From UBA5070 sp035913415 (GTDB lineage: Bacteria > Fibrobacterota > Fibrobacteria > UBA5070): 64,000 bases of DNA. Position numbers and translations under genes: made by a program. Position 1 is the first letter of the stretch. Each line of letters starts with the position of its first letter. The stretch is taken from positions 15,365 to 79,364 of the forward strand of contig JAMIIV010000217.1 of assembly GCA_035913415.1 (NCBI GenBank), given 5' to 3'. The notes under the pieces were generated by a model. That model saw only the letters and a program-made list of their open reading frames with translations. It searched no databases and was not told the DNA's origin. Of this stretch, positions 25,341 through 33,684 are shown piece after piece.

Positions 25341-25703
25341 ATGGGTTGCCATTTCACCGTCGAGACCAGCGGACCCGTGAGGGTCCTGCGCCTGGAAGGC
25401 TCCGATTTCGCGATGCCGCACCTCGCGCAGTTCCGCGCCGTCTTCTCCCAGATCGTCGCCACGGACAGCGAACGCCCGCTGGCCATGGACACCACCGGGT
25501 TGGAACTGGTCGGAAGCTGTTGTCTTGCCGGAATCATCGACTACGCCCTGGGATTCCGAAAACGGTCGTTGCCACTTTTCCTGGTCGAAAACCGGTCGGA
25601 CATCCTCGAGGTCTTCCAGGTCGCGAGCCTGGGAGCCATCCTCCCGATCTACAGCAGCATCGAGGAAGGGATCCACGCGATGACCCCTCCTCCTCCGGCG
25701 TGA
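25341..25703 (+). CDS. STAS domain protein (anti-sigma factor antagonist type)
   Basis: A 120-residue single STAS domain, as in SpoIIAA-type antagonists and in chemotaxis-like or stress signalling. The core reads RVLRLEGSDFAMPHL, ERPLAMDTTGLELVGSCCLAGIID and LFLVENRSDILEVFQVASL. The usual phosphoserine position after the DxxGL turn is occupied by Thr/Ser residues. Start ATG 25341. It lies between the WYL-like protein and regBA; no anti-sigma kinase is adjacent, so its partner must be elsewhere. Confidence 0.88.
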   Translation: MGCHFTVETSGPVRVLRLEGSDFAMPHLAQFRAVFSQIVATDSERPLAMDTTGLELVGSCCLAGIIDYALGFRKRSLPLFLVENRSDILEVFQVASLGAILPIYSSIEEGIHAMTPPPPA

Positions 25704-25836
25704 CCCTACAGCCCTTCCGGGTGCCCGATGCGGCCGGGCGCGCCAAGGATCCGGTGACGCTCTCCCCGGGCCGCAGAGGCCTCTGCGCCTGAACGCGATT
25801 CGCTTCGCACCTCCTGGCACCACCAGGCTCCTGCCC

Positions 25837-27063
25837 TTGGAGCCTGGTCTGCTGTGGCTGGTGCGTCTGCGCTGGGTCGCGGTCTTGGGCCAGTTCTTGA
25901 CCTGCCTGGCTGCCGCATGGGCCGGCGCAACGATTCCTTGGGAGCTTTTGCTCGCCTTCCTGGCCCTCACAGCCACCACCAACGCCCTGGCGCAGGCGCG
26001 CCCGCATCTCTTCCTTCCCAAAGCCCAAGAGGCCGCCTGCGCGCTCCTGCTGGGAGCGGACGTCATCATCCTGTCGGGCATGCTGTGGTTCGCGGGCGGC
26101 ACAACCAACCCCTTCACGGTCTTCTACTTCCTGCCCTTGGCGATGTCGTCCATCCTTCTGCCCGCCTCCTGGGCATGGTCGTTCCTGATCCTGGTCGCGC
26201 TGGGTTACGCGTCGCTGGTGGCTGCCCCGCCGGTGATCATCCCCTCGCACCTCGTCCCTTGGGGAGCTGCGGCCGCGTTTCTCCTGGTAGGCTCTTCCCT
26301 GGTGTTCTTCGTCGCCGGGCTTCGCACCTCCCTGCGCACTCGGGAAAACGAGCTGCGCCAGGAGCGGGAACGCGGCGTCCGGAGGGAACGGTTCGCCTCG
26401 TTGGCGACCCTCGCCGCAGGCGTGGCCCACGAACTCGCGACCCCGCTGTCCACCATCGCGATCATCGGATCCGATCTGGAGCGCTTGGCGGGCACCTCCC
26501 GCCCGGACGAGGAATGGATCGAGGATGCGCGCCTGCTGCGCTCGGAAGTCGAACGCTGCCGTCGGATTCTGTCCGACCTGGGCGAGCGCGCGACCGCCGG
26601 GGTAGGCGACGCGCCCCAGTTGGTGGCCCCCCTGGAGCTGCCCGATCTCATGCTCCCCTACCTGCCCGAATCGATGCGGGACCGTGTCGAATACGATCTG
26701 GGACAGGATCCGCACTCCTTCGCGATCCCTCTTCCACCGCTGCTGCAGTCCATCGCCGCCCTTGCCAAGAACGCCTGCGAGGCCTCCGGCCCGGAAGGGA
26801 GAGTGCGGGTCTCGCTGCGATTGGAAGACCACTTCCTGCGCATCCAGGTGCGGGATCGGGGGATCGGCATGGATGCCGATCTGGCACGACGGGCGGGAGA
26901 ACCGTTCCTCTCGACCAAGGGGCCAGGAAAGGGGATGGGCCTGGGGCTGTTCCTGGTCAGGACCTTCGCCGAGCGCATGGATGGCAGCCTCGAATTCGAG
27001 AGCGCTCCCGGCGAAGGCACCTGCGCGACCCTGACCCTGACCTGCCGCGAGGCATCGTCGTGA
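25837..27063 (+). CDS. regB: Redox-sensing histidine kinase RegB/PrrB-like
   Basis: A 408-residue membrane histidine kinase. Six hydrophobic segments occupy residues about 8-160. GGTTNPF at 87-93 is the GGxxNPF quinone-binding motif of RegB. The H-box AGVAHELATPLS has His198. Cys241 in EVERCRRIL probably corresponds to the redox-active Cys265 of Rhodobacter capsulatus RegB. The ATPase part has NACEASG, DRGIGM and GMGLGLFL. The start is probably TTG 25837; no ATG or GTG is in frame before the first membrane segment. It overlaps regA (GTGA). The neighbouring respiratory cluster fits a redox regulator. Confidence 0.9.
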   Translation: MEPGLLWLVRLRWVAVLGQFLTCLAAAWAGATIPWELLLAFLALTATTNALAQARPHLFLPKAQEAACALLLGADVIILSGMLWFAGGTTNPFTVFYFLPLAMSSILLPASWAWSFLILVALGYASLVAAPPVIIPSHLVPWGAAAAFLLVGSSLVFFVAGLRTSLRTRENELRQERERGVRRERFASLATLAAGVAHELATPLSTIAIIGSDLERLAGTSRPDEEWIEDARLLRSEVERCRRILSDLGERATAGVGDAPQLVAPLELPDLMLPYLPESMRDRVEYDLGQDPHSFAIPLPPLLQSIAALAKNACEASGPEGRVRVSLRLEDHFLRIQVRDRGIGMDADLARRAGEPFLSTKGPGKGMGLGLFLVRTFAERMDGSLEFESAPGEGTCATLTLTCREASS

Positions 27064-27578
27064 AGCGCAAGGTGCTGTTGATCGACGACGAACCCGTCTT
27101 CCGCGACCGGTTGGCGCGCGCCCTGGAACTCCGCGAGTACACCACCCGCTGCGCCCAGGACTCGACCACCGCATTGTCGGTCGCGGCCGAATTCCGACCG
27201 GACCACATCCTGCTCGACCTGCGGCTGGGAGGCGAAAGCGGCCTGCATCTGCTTCCCGCGCTGCGCTCGGCGCTGCCCGAGGCGCGCATCGTCGTGCTCA
27301 CCGGATACGGAAGCATCGCCACCGCGTTGGAGGCGGTGCGATCGGGCGCATCGGACTACCGGACCAAACCCACCGACGTCGATCGCATCGAGGCCGCTCT
27401 GCGAGGCGAGGCAGAGGAGGCACCTCTACAAGCCCCTTCCCTGGATCGCGTCGAATGGGAACATTTGCAGCGGGTCCTGGCCGATTGCGGAGGCAACATT
27501 TCCCAAGCCTCCCGGATCCTGGGCATCGACCGCCGTTCCTTGCAGCGCAAACTGGCGCGTTTCCCGCCGCTGCGCTGA
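27060..27578 (+). CDS. regA: Response regulator RegA/PrrA-like
   Basis: The 172-residue partner of RegB. The receiver domain has the acidic pair DDE at 9-11, the phospho-acceptor Asp53 in LLDLRLGG, and Thr and Lys at LTGYGS and TKPTD. A short linker leads to a Fis-type helix-turn-helix (NISQASRILGIDRRSLQRKL) matching the very conserved RegA DNA-binding tail. The start is GTG 27060, overlapping the regB stop. RegA homologues activate or repress oxidases, cytochromes and photosynthetic or fixation genes according to redox state. Confidence 0.93.
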   Translation: MKRKVLLIDDEPVFRDRLARALELREYTTRCAQDSTTALSVAAEFRPDHILLDLRLGGESGLHLLPALRSALPEARIVVLTGYGSIATALEAVRSGASDYRTKPTDVDRIEAALRGEAEEAPLQAPSLDRVEWEHLQRVLADCGGNISQASRILGIDRRSLQRKLARFPPLR

Positions 27579-27586
27579 AACGCACA

Positions 27587-27621
27587 AAGCGGCTCCCGTG
27601 CCGAGGCACCTGGAACCGCTT
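27587..27621. terminator. Hairpin between convergent regA and the cytochrome cluster
   Basis: Arms AAGCGGCTCC (27587-27596) and GGAACCGCTT (27612-27621) pair with one mismatch, and the loop itself contains a GTGCC/GGCAC stem. It lies nine bases past the regA stop and can serve both strands. No U-tract. Confidence 0.5.
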
Positions 27622-27664
27622 CGAGAAATCCGCCCCCCCCCGGGCTGGCACCCGGTGGAGAGTC

Positions 27665-29032
27665 TCACTTCTTGCGGCCTCCATTGACCTGCAAATCCAG
27701 CCAATCGCGCAACGCACGGATCTCCTCGTCGGTGCCGACGAGGGGAGGCATGAACTTCCGGTAGGGGCTGTCCGGGGCGTTGTCGTGCAGGATCTTGAGC
27801 AGGTTCCCGATGCCCGTGCTGTCGCGCCCCGCCAGCAACCTGCGAATGGGGCGATACCCATCCAGGGTGTGGCAGGCCAGGCACTGCCCCTGGAACATCC
27901 GCTCCCCGGTGCGGTAGTGTTTCACCTTCCAGGCCGTATCCTGCGGAGCCCACGGAGAGTTGGCGAGATAGCCCTTCTCGTTGAATTCCGCGATCTGCGC
28001 CACACGCACTCCGTTGGAGTACATGTAGCCGTTCACCACGAAGGGTTTGCGCAGGAACTCGCGCACCGACTCGCCCGAAGCCGTGGCCAACGCGGCCAGG
28101 AACAGGATCGACAACGCGTGCCCCAGGCTGAACTCCCGCGGCAGGACCCAAGCGAAGAAGAATGTCGCGACGGCGATGGTGGCCGACGAAACCACCAACA
28201 GAAGCGCCATGCGGGTGACGTGCGTGAAGGTCCCCGCGCCGATCGTGGAAATGCCCTGCTGCAGCAATTCCAGGTGCTCGGGAGGAACCGTGGAGAGGTA
28301 CCAGGCGAAGAAGAAGGGCATCAGCAGGAAGGAGGGAATCAGGAACTTGGCCGACCAGCGAACCATCTGCTCCTTGAGAGCGCCGTCCTTCTCGCCATCG
28401 AGCCTGCTGAAGAAGATCAGGGACCAGACGCCGGCCAGGGAGATGCAGACCAGGGTGCGCAAGCCCAGGCTGGGCAGGTACCCGGCGTTGAGGAAGGCGT
28501 CGAAGAACCAGTCCGGTTCGGTACCGGTTCCGGCCGCGGCCAACCACCCCTTGCCCGGTGTGAGTTTGAAGGTCAGGATGCCGTTGATGATGACCAGCGT
28601 ACCCCAGGAAGCGGCCGCGTAGAACCACCCGATGACCAGGTGCGCCTTGGCGGAAATTCGTCCCCACGTGTAGTAGTACACCATGGCCAGCGTCAGCTCG
28701 ACCAGGAAGAACACCCACTCGATGGCCCATCCGAACACGAAGTTGTGGATGAGGGCGCTGGTGCCGTTGGGACTGGCCAGCCCGATGGCGAACCAGATTC
28801 CGACGCCGGTCATGGCTCCGAACACGCCGGTGAGGACCAGGAAGAACTTGGAGTAGGCCTTCATGCGAGGGAACAGATCCTCTCGCCCCTCCCGAAGCGC
28901 CTTGGCTTCGGTCAGGGGAAGGAAGAGTCCGCCGCCCACGGCGAAGTGCGAGATCAGGATGTGGATGATGGCGACGATGCCGATCATCCATCCCGAACCG
29001 AGGACCGGAACGTCCCAGACTGGATAGTTCAT
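27665..29032 (-). CDS. CydA-like membrane protein fused to a cytochrome c domain
   Basis: A 455-residue protein. Residues 1-350 carry about nine membrane segments resembling cytochrome bd subunit I: HILISHFAVGGGLFLPLTEA holds a probable heme-ligand histidine, and GWAIEWVFFLVELTLA follows. There is no Q-loop, so it is not a standard bd oxidase. Residues about 375-450 are a monoheme cytochrome c with CLACH and a probable axial Met in FMPPLVG. It is the last gene of a four-gene unit with Rieske and cytochrome b genes. It probably takes electrons from that complex and passes them on to a c-type acceptor or oxidase. Confidence 0.82.
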   Translation of the reverse strand: MNYPVWDVPVLGSGWMIGIVAIIHILISHFAVGGGLFLPLTEAKALREGREDLFPRMKAYSKFFLVLTGVFGAMTGVGIWFAIGLASPNGTSALIHNFVFGWAIEWVFFLVELTLAMVYYYTWGRISAKAHLVIGWFYAAASWGTLVIINGILTFKLTPGKGWLAAAGTGTEPDWFFDAFLNAGYLPSLGLRTLVCISLAGVWSLIFFSRLDGEKDGALKEQMVRWSAKFLIPSFLLMPFFFAWYLSTVPPEHLELLQQGISTIGAGTFTHVTRMALLLVVSSATIAVATFFFAWVLPREFSLGHALSILFLAALATASGESVREFLRKPFVVNGYMYSNGVRVAQIAEFNEKGYLANSPWAPQDTAWKVKHYRTGERMFQGQCLACHTLDGYRPIRRLLAGRDSTGIGNLLKILHDNAPDSPYRKFMPPLVGTDEEIRALRDWLDLQVNGGRKK

Positions 29033-29045
29033 GTGTCGATGCTCC

Positions 29046-30149
29046 TCAGTGGCTGACAGCGGGAAGGACCGCGTAGCCCCAGATGGTGGTGACGGCCAGG
29101 ACGGCCAACACGATGAATCCCAACCACTTCACGCGGCGGCCCCAGACGGCGGACTTGCCGTCGGGATCGAACAACGGGACAAGAGCCCACAGGATCACGC
29201 CGAGGTTGAAGAAGGCGATTCCCAGGAACTCGCCGGGCGCCCCGGGGAACCACGATCCAAAAATCTTGAGAATCTGGAACGAGCTCATGAAATACCACTC
29301 GGGATGGATGTCGGCAGGTGCCGGCGCCAGGGGATCAGCGGCCGGCCCCAGCGGCCAGGGGAACACGAAGGCCAGCAGAGCCAACACATTCAGGGCGATC
29401 AGCCAGACCGCCAGATCCTTCATCACGAAGTTCGGGAAGAAGGGAACGGTCTTGCGCTGGGCCTCGGGCTTTTGCTGCTCGGATTCGGGGATGGACATTC
29501 CATGCGATTGGACCAGTCCCAGGTGCAACATGAGCATCGGGATGAACAAGGCAGGGAGGATGACCACGTGCAACGCGAAGAACCGGGAGATGGTATCGGC
29601 GTTGATCTCGGGTCCACCGCGGACGAGATCGGCGATCCAGGGGCCCACCACAGGAACGACGGCGGGAATCCCCAACCCCACCTTGGTGGCGAAGTAGGCG
29701 AGGTCGTCCATGGGAAGCAGATAGCCGCTGAACCCGAACAACATGGCAAGACTCAGCAGGCCGAAACCCGACCACCACAGGAATTCGCGGGGCGCGCGGT
29801 AGGCCCGCATGAAGAACGCGCTGAACATGTGCACAAACGCGGCGGCCACCATCAGGTTGGCCGACCAGGAATGGACCGACCGGATCAGCCACCCGAAGCG
29901 GATCTCGTGCGTGATGCGACGCACCGAAGCGTAGGCTTCGTCGCCGGGGCGGTAATACACCAGCAGCAACACGCCCGTCAGGCACATCACGATGAAGAAG
30001 AACAGCGTGATGCCACCCCAGTAGTACCAGAAGGAGTGTTTGTGGTCGGGCACGCGCTTCTTGAGGGCCACGGCGAGGATCGGAGACAACCCCAGTCGCT
30101 GGTCGAGCCAGTCGTAGAGGGGATTTCCTGTGAATGGTGACTCAGCCAA
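29046..30149 (-). CDS. Cytochrome b (b6/bc1-type) of a Rieske complex
   Basis: A 367-residue fusion-type cytochrome b with about eight membrane segments. Heme-binding His pairs lie in SVHSWSANLMVAAAFVHMF and FALHVVILPALFIPMLMLHL. The quinol-oxidation motif appears as PEWYF. The start is read as TTG 30149, giving AESPFTGNPLYDWLDQRLG, because no ATG or GTG lies in frame nearer; it overlaps the Rieske gene by eight bases. With the Rieske protein it forms the quinol-oxidising core of a bc-type complex. Confidence 0.9.
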   Translation of the reverse strand: MAESPFTGNPLYDWLDQRLGLSPILAVALKKRVPDHKHSFWYYWGGITLFFFIVMCLTGVLLLVYYRPGDEAYASVRRITHEIRFGWLIRSVHSWSANLMVAAAFVHMFSAFFMRAYRAPREFLWWSGFGLLSLAMLFGFSGYLLPMDDLAYFATKVGLGIPAVVPVVGPWIADLVRGGPEINADTISRFFALHVVILPALFIPMLMLHLGLVQSHGMSIPESEQQKPEAQRKTVPFFPNFVMKDLAVWLIALNVLALLAFVFPWPLGPAADPLAPAPADIHPEWYFMSSFQILKIFGSWFPGAPGEFLGIAFFNLGVILWALVPLFDPDGKSAVWGRRVKWLGFIVLAVLAVTTIWGYAVLPAVSH

Positions 30150-30636
30150 GGGACACCACGACCTTTCCGTCGGCGATCGCGACCTTGAATTGCTCGAGCG
30201 GTTTGGGAGGAGGTCCCGCGACATTGGCACCGGAAACCGCGTCGTAGACACCGGAGTGGCAGGCGCAGAAGATGCGCTTGGCGTCGGGTTCGTAGGCGGG
30301 GGTGCATCCCAGATGGGTGCATACCGCCACGAAGGCCGACCACGTATCGTTTTCGTGGTGGATGAGCATCGCGGGTTTGGTGCCGAACTTGAACATCAGG
30401 GCCGCGTTCTTGGGAAGCTCGAGAGCCTTGTCCAGGACGACCTCGGTGACCGCCGTGGCGTTGGCGGCATCTTCGACCGGAGAGGCCAGATAGCGGTACA
30501 CCGGGTACCCCATCATACCGGCCCAAGCCGCGCCGACCCCCACACCCGCAACCTTCAGGAAAGAGCGCCGCCCCTCGTTGGGGCAGCAGGCCCCCTCGGG
30601 GGAGGATGCGGGCACGGGGTGATTGTGATCAGACAT
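30142..30636 (-). CDS. Rieske [2Fe-2S] protein
   Basis: A 164-residue Rieske subunit. The N-terminus has a twin-arginine signal (RRSFLKVAGVGV, near residues 25-36), expected for export of a folded iron-sulfur protein; the signal helix would remain as the membrane anchor. Cluster ligands are in CTHLGC and CACHSG, with the disulfide cysteines in place, and the Pro loop GPPPKP follows. Start ATG 30636 overlaps the stop of the upstream gene by eight bases, and the gene itself overlaps cytochrome b. Confidence 0.95.
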   Translation of the reverse strand: MSDHNHPVPASSPEGACCPNEGRRSFLKVAGVGVGAAWAGMMGYPVYRYLASPVEDAANATAVTEVVLDKALELPKNAALMFKFGTKPAMLIHHENDTWSAFVAVCTHLGCTPAYEPDAKRIFCACHSGVYDAVSGANVAGPPPKPLEQFKVAIADGKVVVSLG

Positions 30637-31789
30637 GGGCACCCTCCGGGGCGGTGTCGAGGGATTCGGAACGGGAGCCGGCGACGACGGTACCGAGCCA
30701 GGCGGTGAAGGCAAGACCGAGCACCAGACTGGCGAGGAAGATCCAGACCAGGGGCCAGTTGGTGTGTTCGGCACTCTTCCAGACGTCGAAGCCCTTGGTG
30801 ACCAGCGTGGCGTCGCGGACCAGATCGCGCACGACGGTGAAGGCACCCACGGCGACCAGGGCCGGCAGCGCGGTGAGGTACACCAACGGGGTGACCGGCT
30901 TCCAGACCAAAGCCAGCGCCAGGACGAATGCCAGAGCCACGGCGGCGCACCAGGTGTACGACAGAATCTGACCAAGTCCGGAGCCGAGGACCGCCGACTG
31001 CACGGCGACGGGCTGCGATCCCATGGCCCACAAGCCGGCCAGCATCACGGCGGGAAGGACCGCGGCGGCGACGAGGCCCGCCTGGCGGCGCAGGAATCCG
31101 GCGAAGGGTTTCGCGGCGTCGAGGAGCGACCACAGCGACGTGCACAGGGCTCCCAGCGCGAGACTGGACAACAGGACCAGCGCGACACGGGGCCAGGTGG
31201 TGGGATCGGAGGGAAGGCTGGTGCCGTGCGGGTTGGCCGTGTAGATCGCGTTCCAGGACTCGGGGCGCAACATGAGCGTCATGTTTCCGGAGAACAACCT
31301 GCCAACGAAGATGAATACCGGCACCGCCACCAGGTTCCAGTGCCAGAAGGGTTTGCCTTTTTCGGCCAGGTAGGCCATCCGGTAGAGGATCGCATAGGCT
31401 CCCATGATGAGGAACACCGCAGAAAACCACCAGGAGGCCATCAACACCGAGCTGGTGTACAGGGCCTGACCGTACATCACCTGGGCAAACAGCAAAGGAG
31501 GCACGCCGAGGTTGATCACGTAGGTGGTGATGATGGGGAGCTTCCGGACCACCAGACGGGAGGCGCCTTGGGCCTGGCGATTGCCTCGGACATGTCCGAG
31601 AATGTTCCAGACCAAGGCCAGCACGAGCCCGCCCAGCAACATGTGCAGAGCTCCGAAATGGAGCCCCAGGGTCAAGTCGTGCAGGGACTTGAGAAGCCAG
31701 ACCGGAGCAGGCAACGGTAGGGGATCGGGAAGGGGCATCGCCCCTGTCGCGCTGATTGCGCTTCCGATCGAGATCAGCAGATGCGGCAT
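30629..31789 (-). CDS. Polytopic membrane protein, CydA-like, of the Rieske/b cluster
   Basis: A 386-residue protein with about ten hydrophobic helices and no CxxCH motif. Segments such as LHFGALHMLLGGLVLALVW and VINLGVPPLLFAQVMYGQAL vaguely resemble cytochrome bd subunit I, with possible heme-ligand histidines, but the match is weak. It is the first gene of the overlapping cluster with Rieske, cytochrome b and the CydA-cytochrome c fusion, so it is probably a subunit of that complex. ATG 31789 follows AAAGG at a good distance. Its exact family is uncertain to me. Confidence 0.75.
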   Translation of the reverse strand: MPHLLISIGSAISATGAMPLPDPLPLPAPVWLLKSLHDLTLGLHFGALHMLLGGLVLALVWNILGHVRGNRQAQGASRLVVRKLPIITTYVINLGVPPLLFAQVMYGQALYTSSVLMASWWFSAVFLIMGAYAILYRMAYLAEKGKPFWHWNLVAVPVFIFVGRLFSGNMTLMLRPESWNAIYTANPHGTSLPSDPTTWPRVALVLLSSLALGALCTSLWSLLDAAKPFAGFLRRQAGLVAAAVLPAVMLAGLWAMGSQPVAVQSAVLGSGLGQILSYTWCAAVALAFVLALALVWKPVTPLVYLTALPALVAVGAFTVVRDLVRDATLVTKGFDVWKSAEHTNWPLVWIFLASLVLGLAFTAWLGTVVAGSRSESLDTAPEGAHV

Positions 31790-31886
31790 GGGTCGCCTTT
31801 CTTCGTGGGCGTCGTTCGGGTTGAAATGATCATCGCCGGTGCGCGCTGCGAGTATGCGGCATTTTACCGCACCGAGGTTCAAGATA

Positions 31887-31916
31887 TTGACAGATTGCCT
31901 GATCCGGCATTATAGG
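31887..31916 (+). promoter_or_regulatory. Sigma-70 promoter for yicC
   Basis: A perfect minus-35 TTGACA (31887-31892) and a minus-10 TATAGG (31911-31916) separated by 18 bases, about 105 bases upstream of the yicC start, in a locally A/T-rich stretch between divergent genes. Confidence 0.65.
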
Positions 31917-32021
31917 GGCGTTTTTGTCTACCAGCGCGCATCATCAAGGAACCTTCCCGGGGAGCTACATCTTGGGTCCCGTCCGTCCGCGACGGGACCA
32001 CACAAAGGACACGAACAACCT

Positions 32022-32903
32022 ATGCCCATCCGCAGCATGACAGGCTTTGGCACCGCCTCCGTCGAAACGGGATCCCACCGTCTCACCGTCGATCTCCGCT
32101 CCGTCAACGGCCGCTTCCTGGAAGCGCAGATCCGCCTTCCTCGCCTTCTTCAACCCTTGGAATCGGCCGTGCGCGAAGCGCTCGGTGGCAAGGTCGGCCG
32201 TGGATCGCTCACCCTGGCGACCAACCTCGAAGACCTCTCGTCGGGCACCCCCGGCGCTTCGAACTCCCGTCTGGCCCCGTTGGCCGACGAACTGCGTCGT
32301 GAAGCCGTCGCCGCAGGCTTTGCGCCCGAAACCGTGACCTTGTCGGATGTGCTGCTGTGGGCAGGCAATCGCAAGGTGGAGTCCGAACCCGAGCCCCGCG
32401 CCGAAGAATTCCGGGAGGCACTCCTGGGCTGCGTGGCCTCCGCCCTGGCGGAATTCGAAACCTTCCGACTCCGCGAAGGCGCGAGCCTCGAGGCGGACCT
32501 TCGCACCCGACTCGACCGCGTCGAGTCGGGTGCGCGAGCCATTCCGGCCCTCGCCCGCACGCACCTGGAGAAGGTCCGCGAGGGCCTGGAGACCCGCATC
32601 GCCGAATACCTCGCAGGTCGCGAAATCGACCCGGCCCGCATCGCCCAGGAGATCGGGCACATGTCGGAGAGGCTGGATGTCCAGGAGGAGATGACCCGCC
32701 TGGCCACCCACATCGACGCGTTCCGCAAGACCCTCGACGAAGGCGGCGCCGTCGGCAAGCGCATCGGCTTCCTCCTGCAGGAGCTCCTGCGCGAGACGAA
32801 CACCACCGGATCCAAGTGCCAGGAGGCGGCCATCACCTCCATCGTGATCTCCATGAAGGAGGATCTCGAGGCCATCCGCGAGCAGGCATTGAACCTGGAG
32901 TGA
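32022..32903 (+). CDS. yicC: YicC/YloC family endoribonuclease
   Basis: A 293-residue member of the YicC family, reported as endoribonucleases linked to stationary phase and sRNA turnover. The N-terminal signature MPIRSMTGFG, followed by RSVNGRFLEAQIRLP, and the C-terminal GKRIGFLLQELLRETNTTGSK with ISMKEDLEAIREQ are intact. ATG 32022 is the family start; upstream in-frame sequence is not conserved. It has its own promoter and converges with the nitrilase gene 26 bases downstream. In other bacteria yicC lies beside gmk; here it does not. Confidence 0.96.
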   Translation: MPIRSMTGFGTASVETGSHRLTVDLRSVNGRFLEAQIRLPRLLQPLESAVREALGGKVGRGSLTLATNLEDLSSGTPGASNSRLAPLADELRREAVAAGFAPETVTLSDVLLWAGNRKVESEPEPRAEEFREALLGCVASALAEFETFRLREGASLEADLRTRLDRVESGARAIPALARTHLEKVREGLETRIAEYLAGREIDPARIAQEIGHMSERLDVQEEMTRLATHIDAFRKTLDEGGAVGKRIGFLLQELLRETNTTGSKCQEAAITSIVISMKEDLEAIREQALNLE

Positions 32904-32929
32904 CTTGGCTGGACCGCCCCGCTGCCCGA

Positions 32930-33661
32930 TCAGGCCAGGCGGTCCTCCAGGAATGGGAACCGCCGCCGCGTTTCGGCGGTGTGTCCCCGGTCCACCACGC
33001 ACGAGAAAACGCCTTCGGCGGCGCCCGCGTCAGACAGAATCTGTCCTTGCGCGTCGAAGACGAGGGAGTCCCCGGTGTAGCGCAGGGTGGCGTCGGTGCC
33101 CAGGCGGTTGCACCCGGCGACGGGCACCTGGTTCTCGATCGCCCGCGCCTGCAGAAGCGCACGCCAGTGCTCCCGGCGCGAGCCAGGCCAGTTCGCGGGC
33201 ACCAGCACCAGATCGGTCTGTGCGGCGCGCTCCCAGAAGTGGTAGGAAAAACGCAGATCGTAGCAGATCGCAGGCAGGATCTTCCAGCCGTCGAAATTCC
33301 AAGTGCCCGCCTCGGTTCCGGCCCGGTACGTCCGGGCCTCTCCACCCAGTCCGAAGAGATGCCGTTTGGCGTAGGAACCCAGCCGAGTGCCGTCGCGCCC
33401 CAGGAGCACCACCACGTTGCGTCCGTCCTCCACGGCCCCGAACACGATCCCGCAGCCAAGACGGCAGGCCAGCTCGCGGTACCAGGACAGATCGGCGGTA
33501 TCGAGAGTGGCCACGGACGGATCCATCGAGAAACCGGAAAGCGTCATCTCCGGAAACACGAGAAGATCGCACGAAAGGCCGTTGGTGAGCGTCTCCACCC
33601 GGTCCCGTGCGAAGGCGCGGTTCTCGAAAGAGGGGTCGTACTGCAACAAGGCCAGACGCAT
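32930..33661 (-). CDS. Carbon-nitrogen hydrolase (omega-amidase/nitrilase superfamily)
   Basis: A 243-residue cytoplasmic amidohydrolase. The Glu-Lys-Cys triad is visible: Glu in VFPEMTLSGF, Lys in YAKRHLFG and Cys in AICYDLRF. The sequence DLVLVPANWPGSRREHW is typical of omega-amidases such as YafV/Nit2, which hydrolyse alpha-ketoglutaramate; the substrate here is inferred. ATG 33661 gives the usual MRLALLQYD start; an in-frame ATG at 33670 is also possible. It is the last gene of an AsmA-phosphatase-nitrilase run. Confidence 0.93.
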   Translation of the reverse strand: MRLALLQYDPSFENRAFARDRVETLTNGLSCDLLVFPEMTLSGFSMDPSVATLDTADLSWYRELACRLGCGIVFGAVEDGRNVVVLLGRDGTRLGSYAKRHLFGLGGEARTYRAGTEAGTWNFDGWKILPAICYDLRFSYHFWERAAQTDLVLVPANWPGSRREHWRALLQARAIENQVPVAGCNRLGTDATLRYTGDSLVFDAQGQILSDAGAAEGVFSCVVDRGHTAETRRRFPFLEDRLA

Positions 33662-33684
33662 GGTATCCATGCCCGAAATGGTAG

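Noticed and set aside
27665..29032. Ordinary cytochrome bd oxidase subunit I
   Set aside because: It lacks the Q-loop and a CydB partner, and carries a cytochrome c domain, so it is not a standard bd oxidase.
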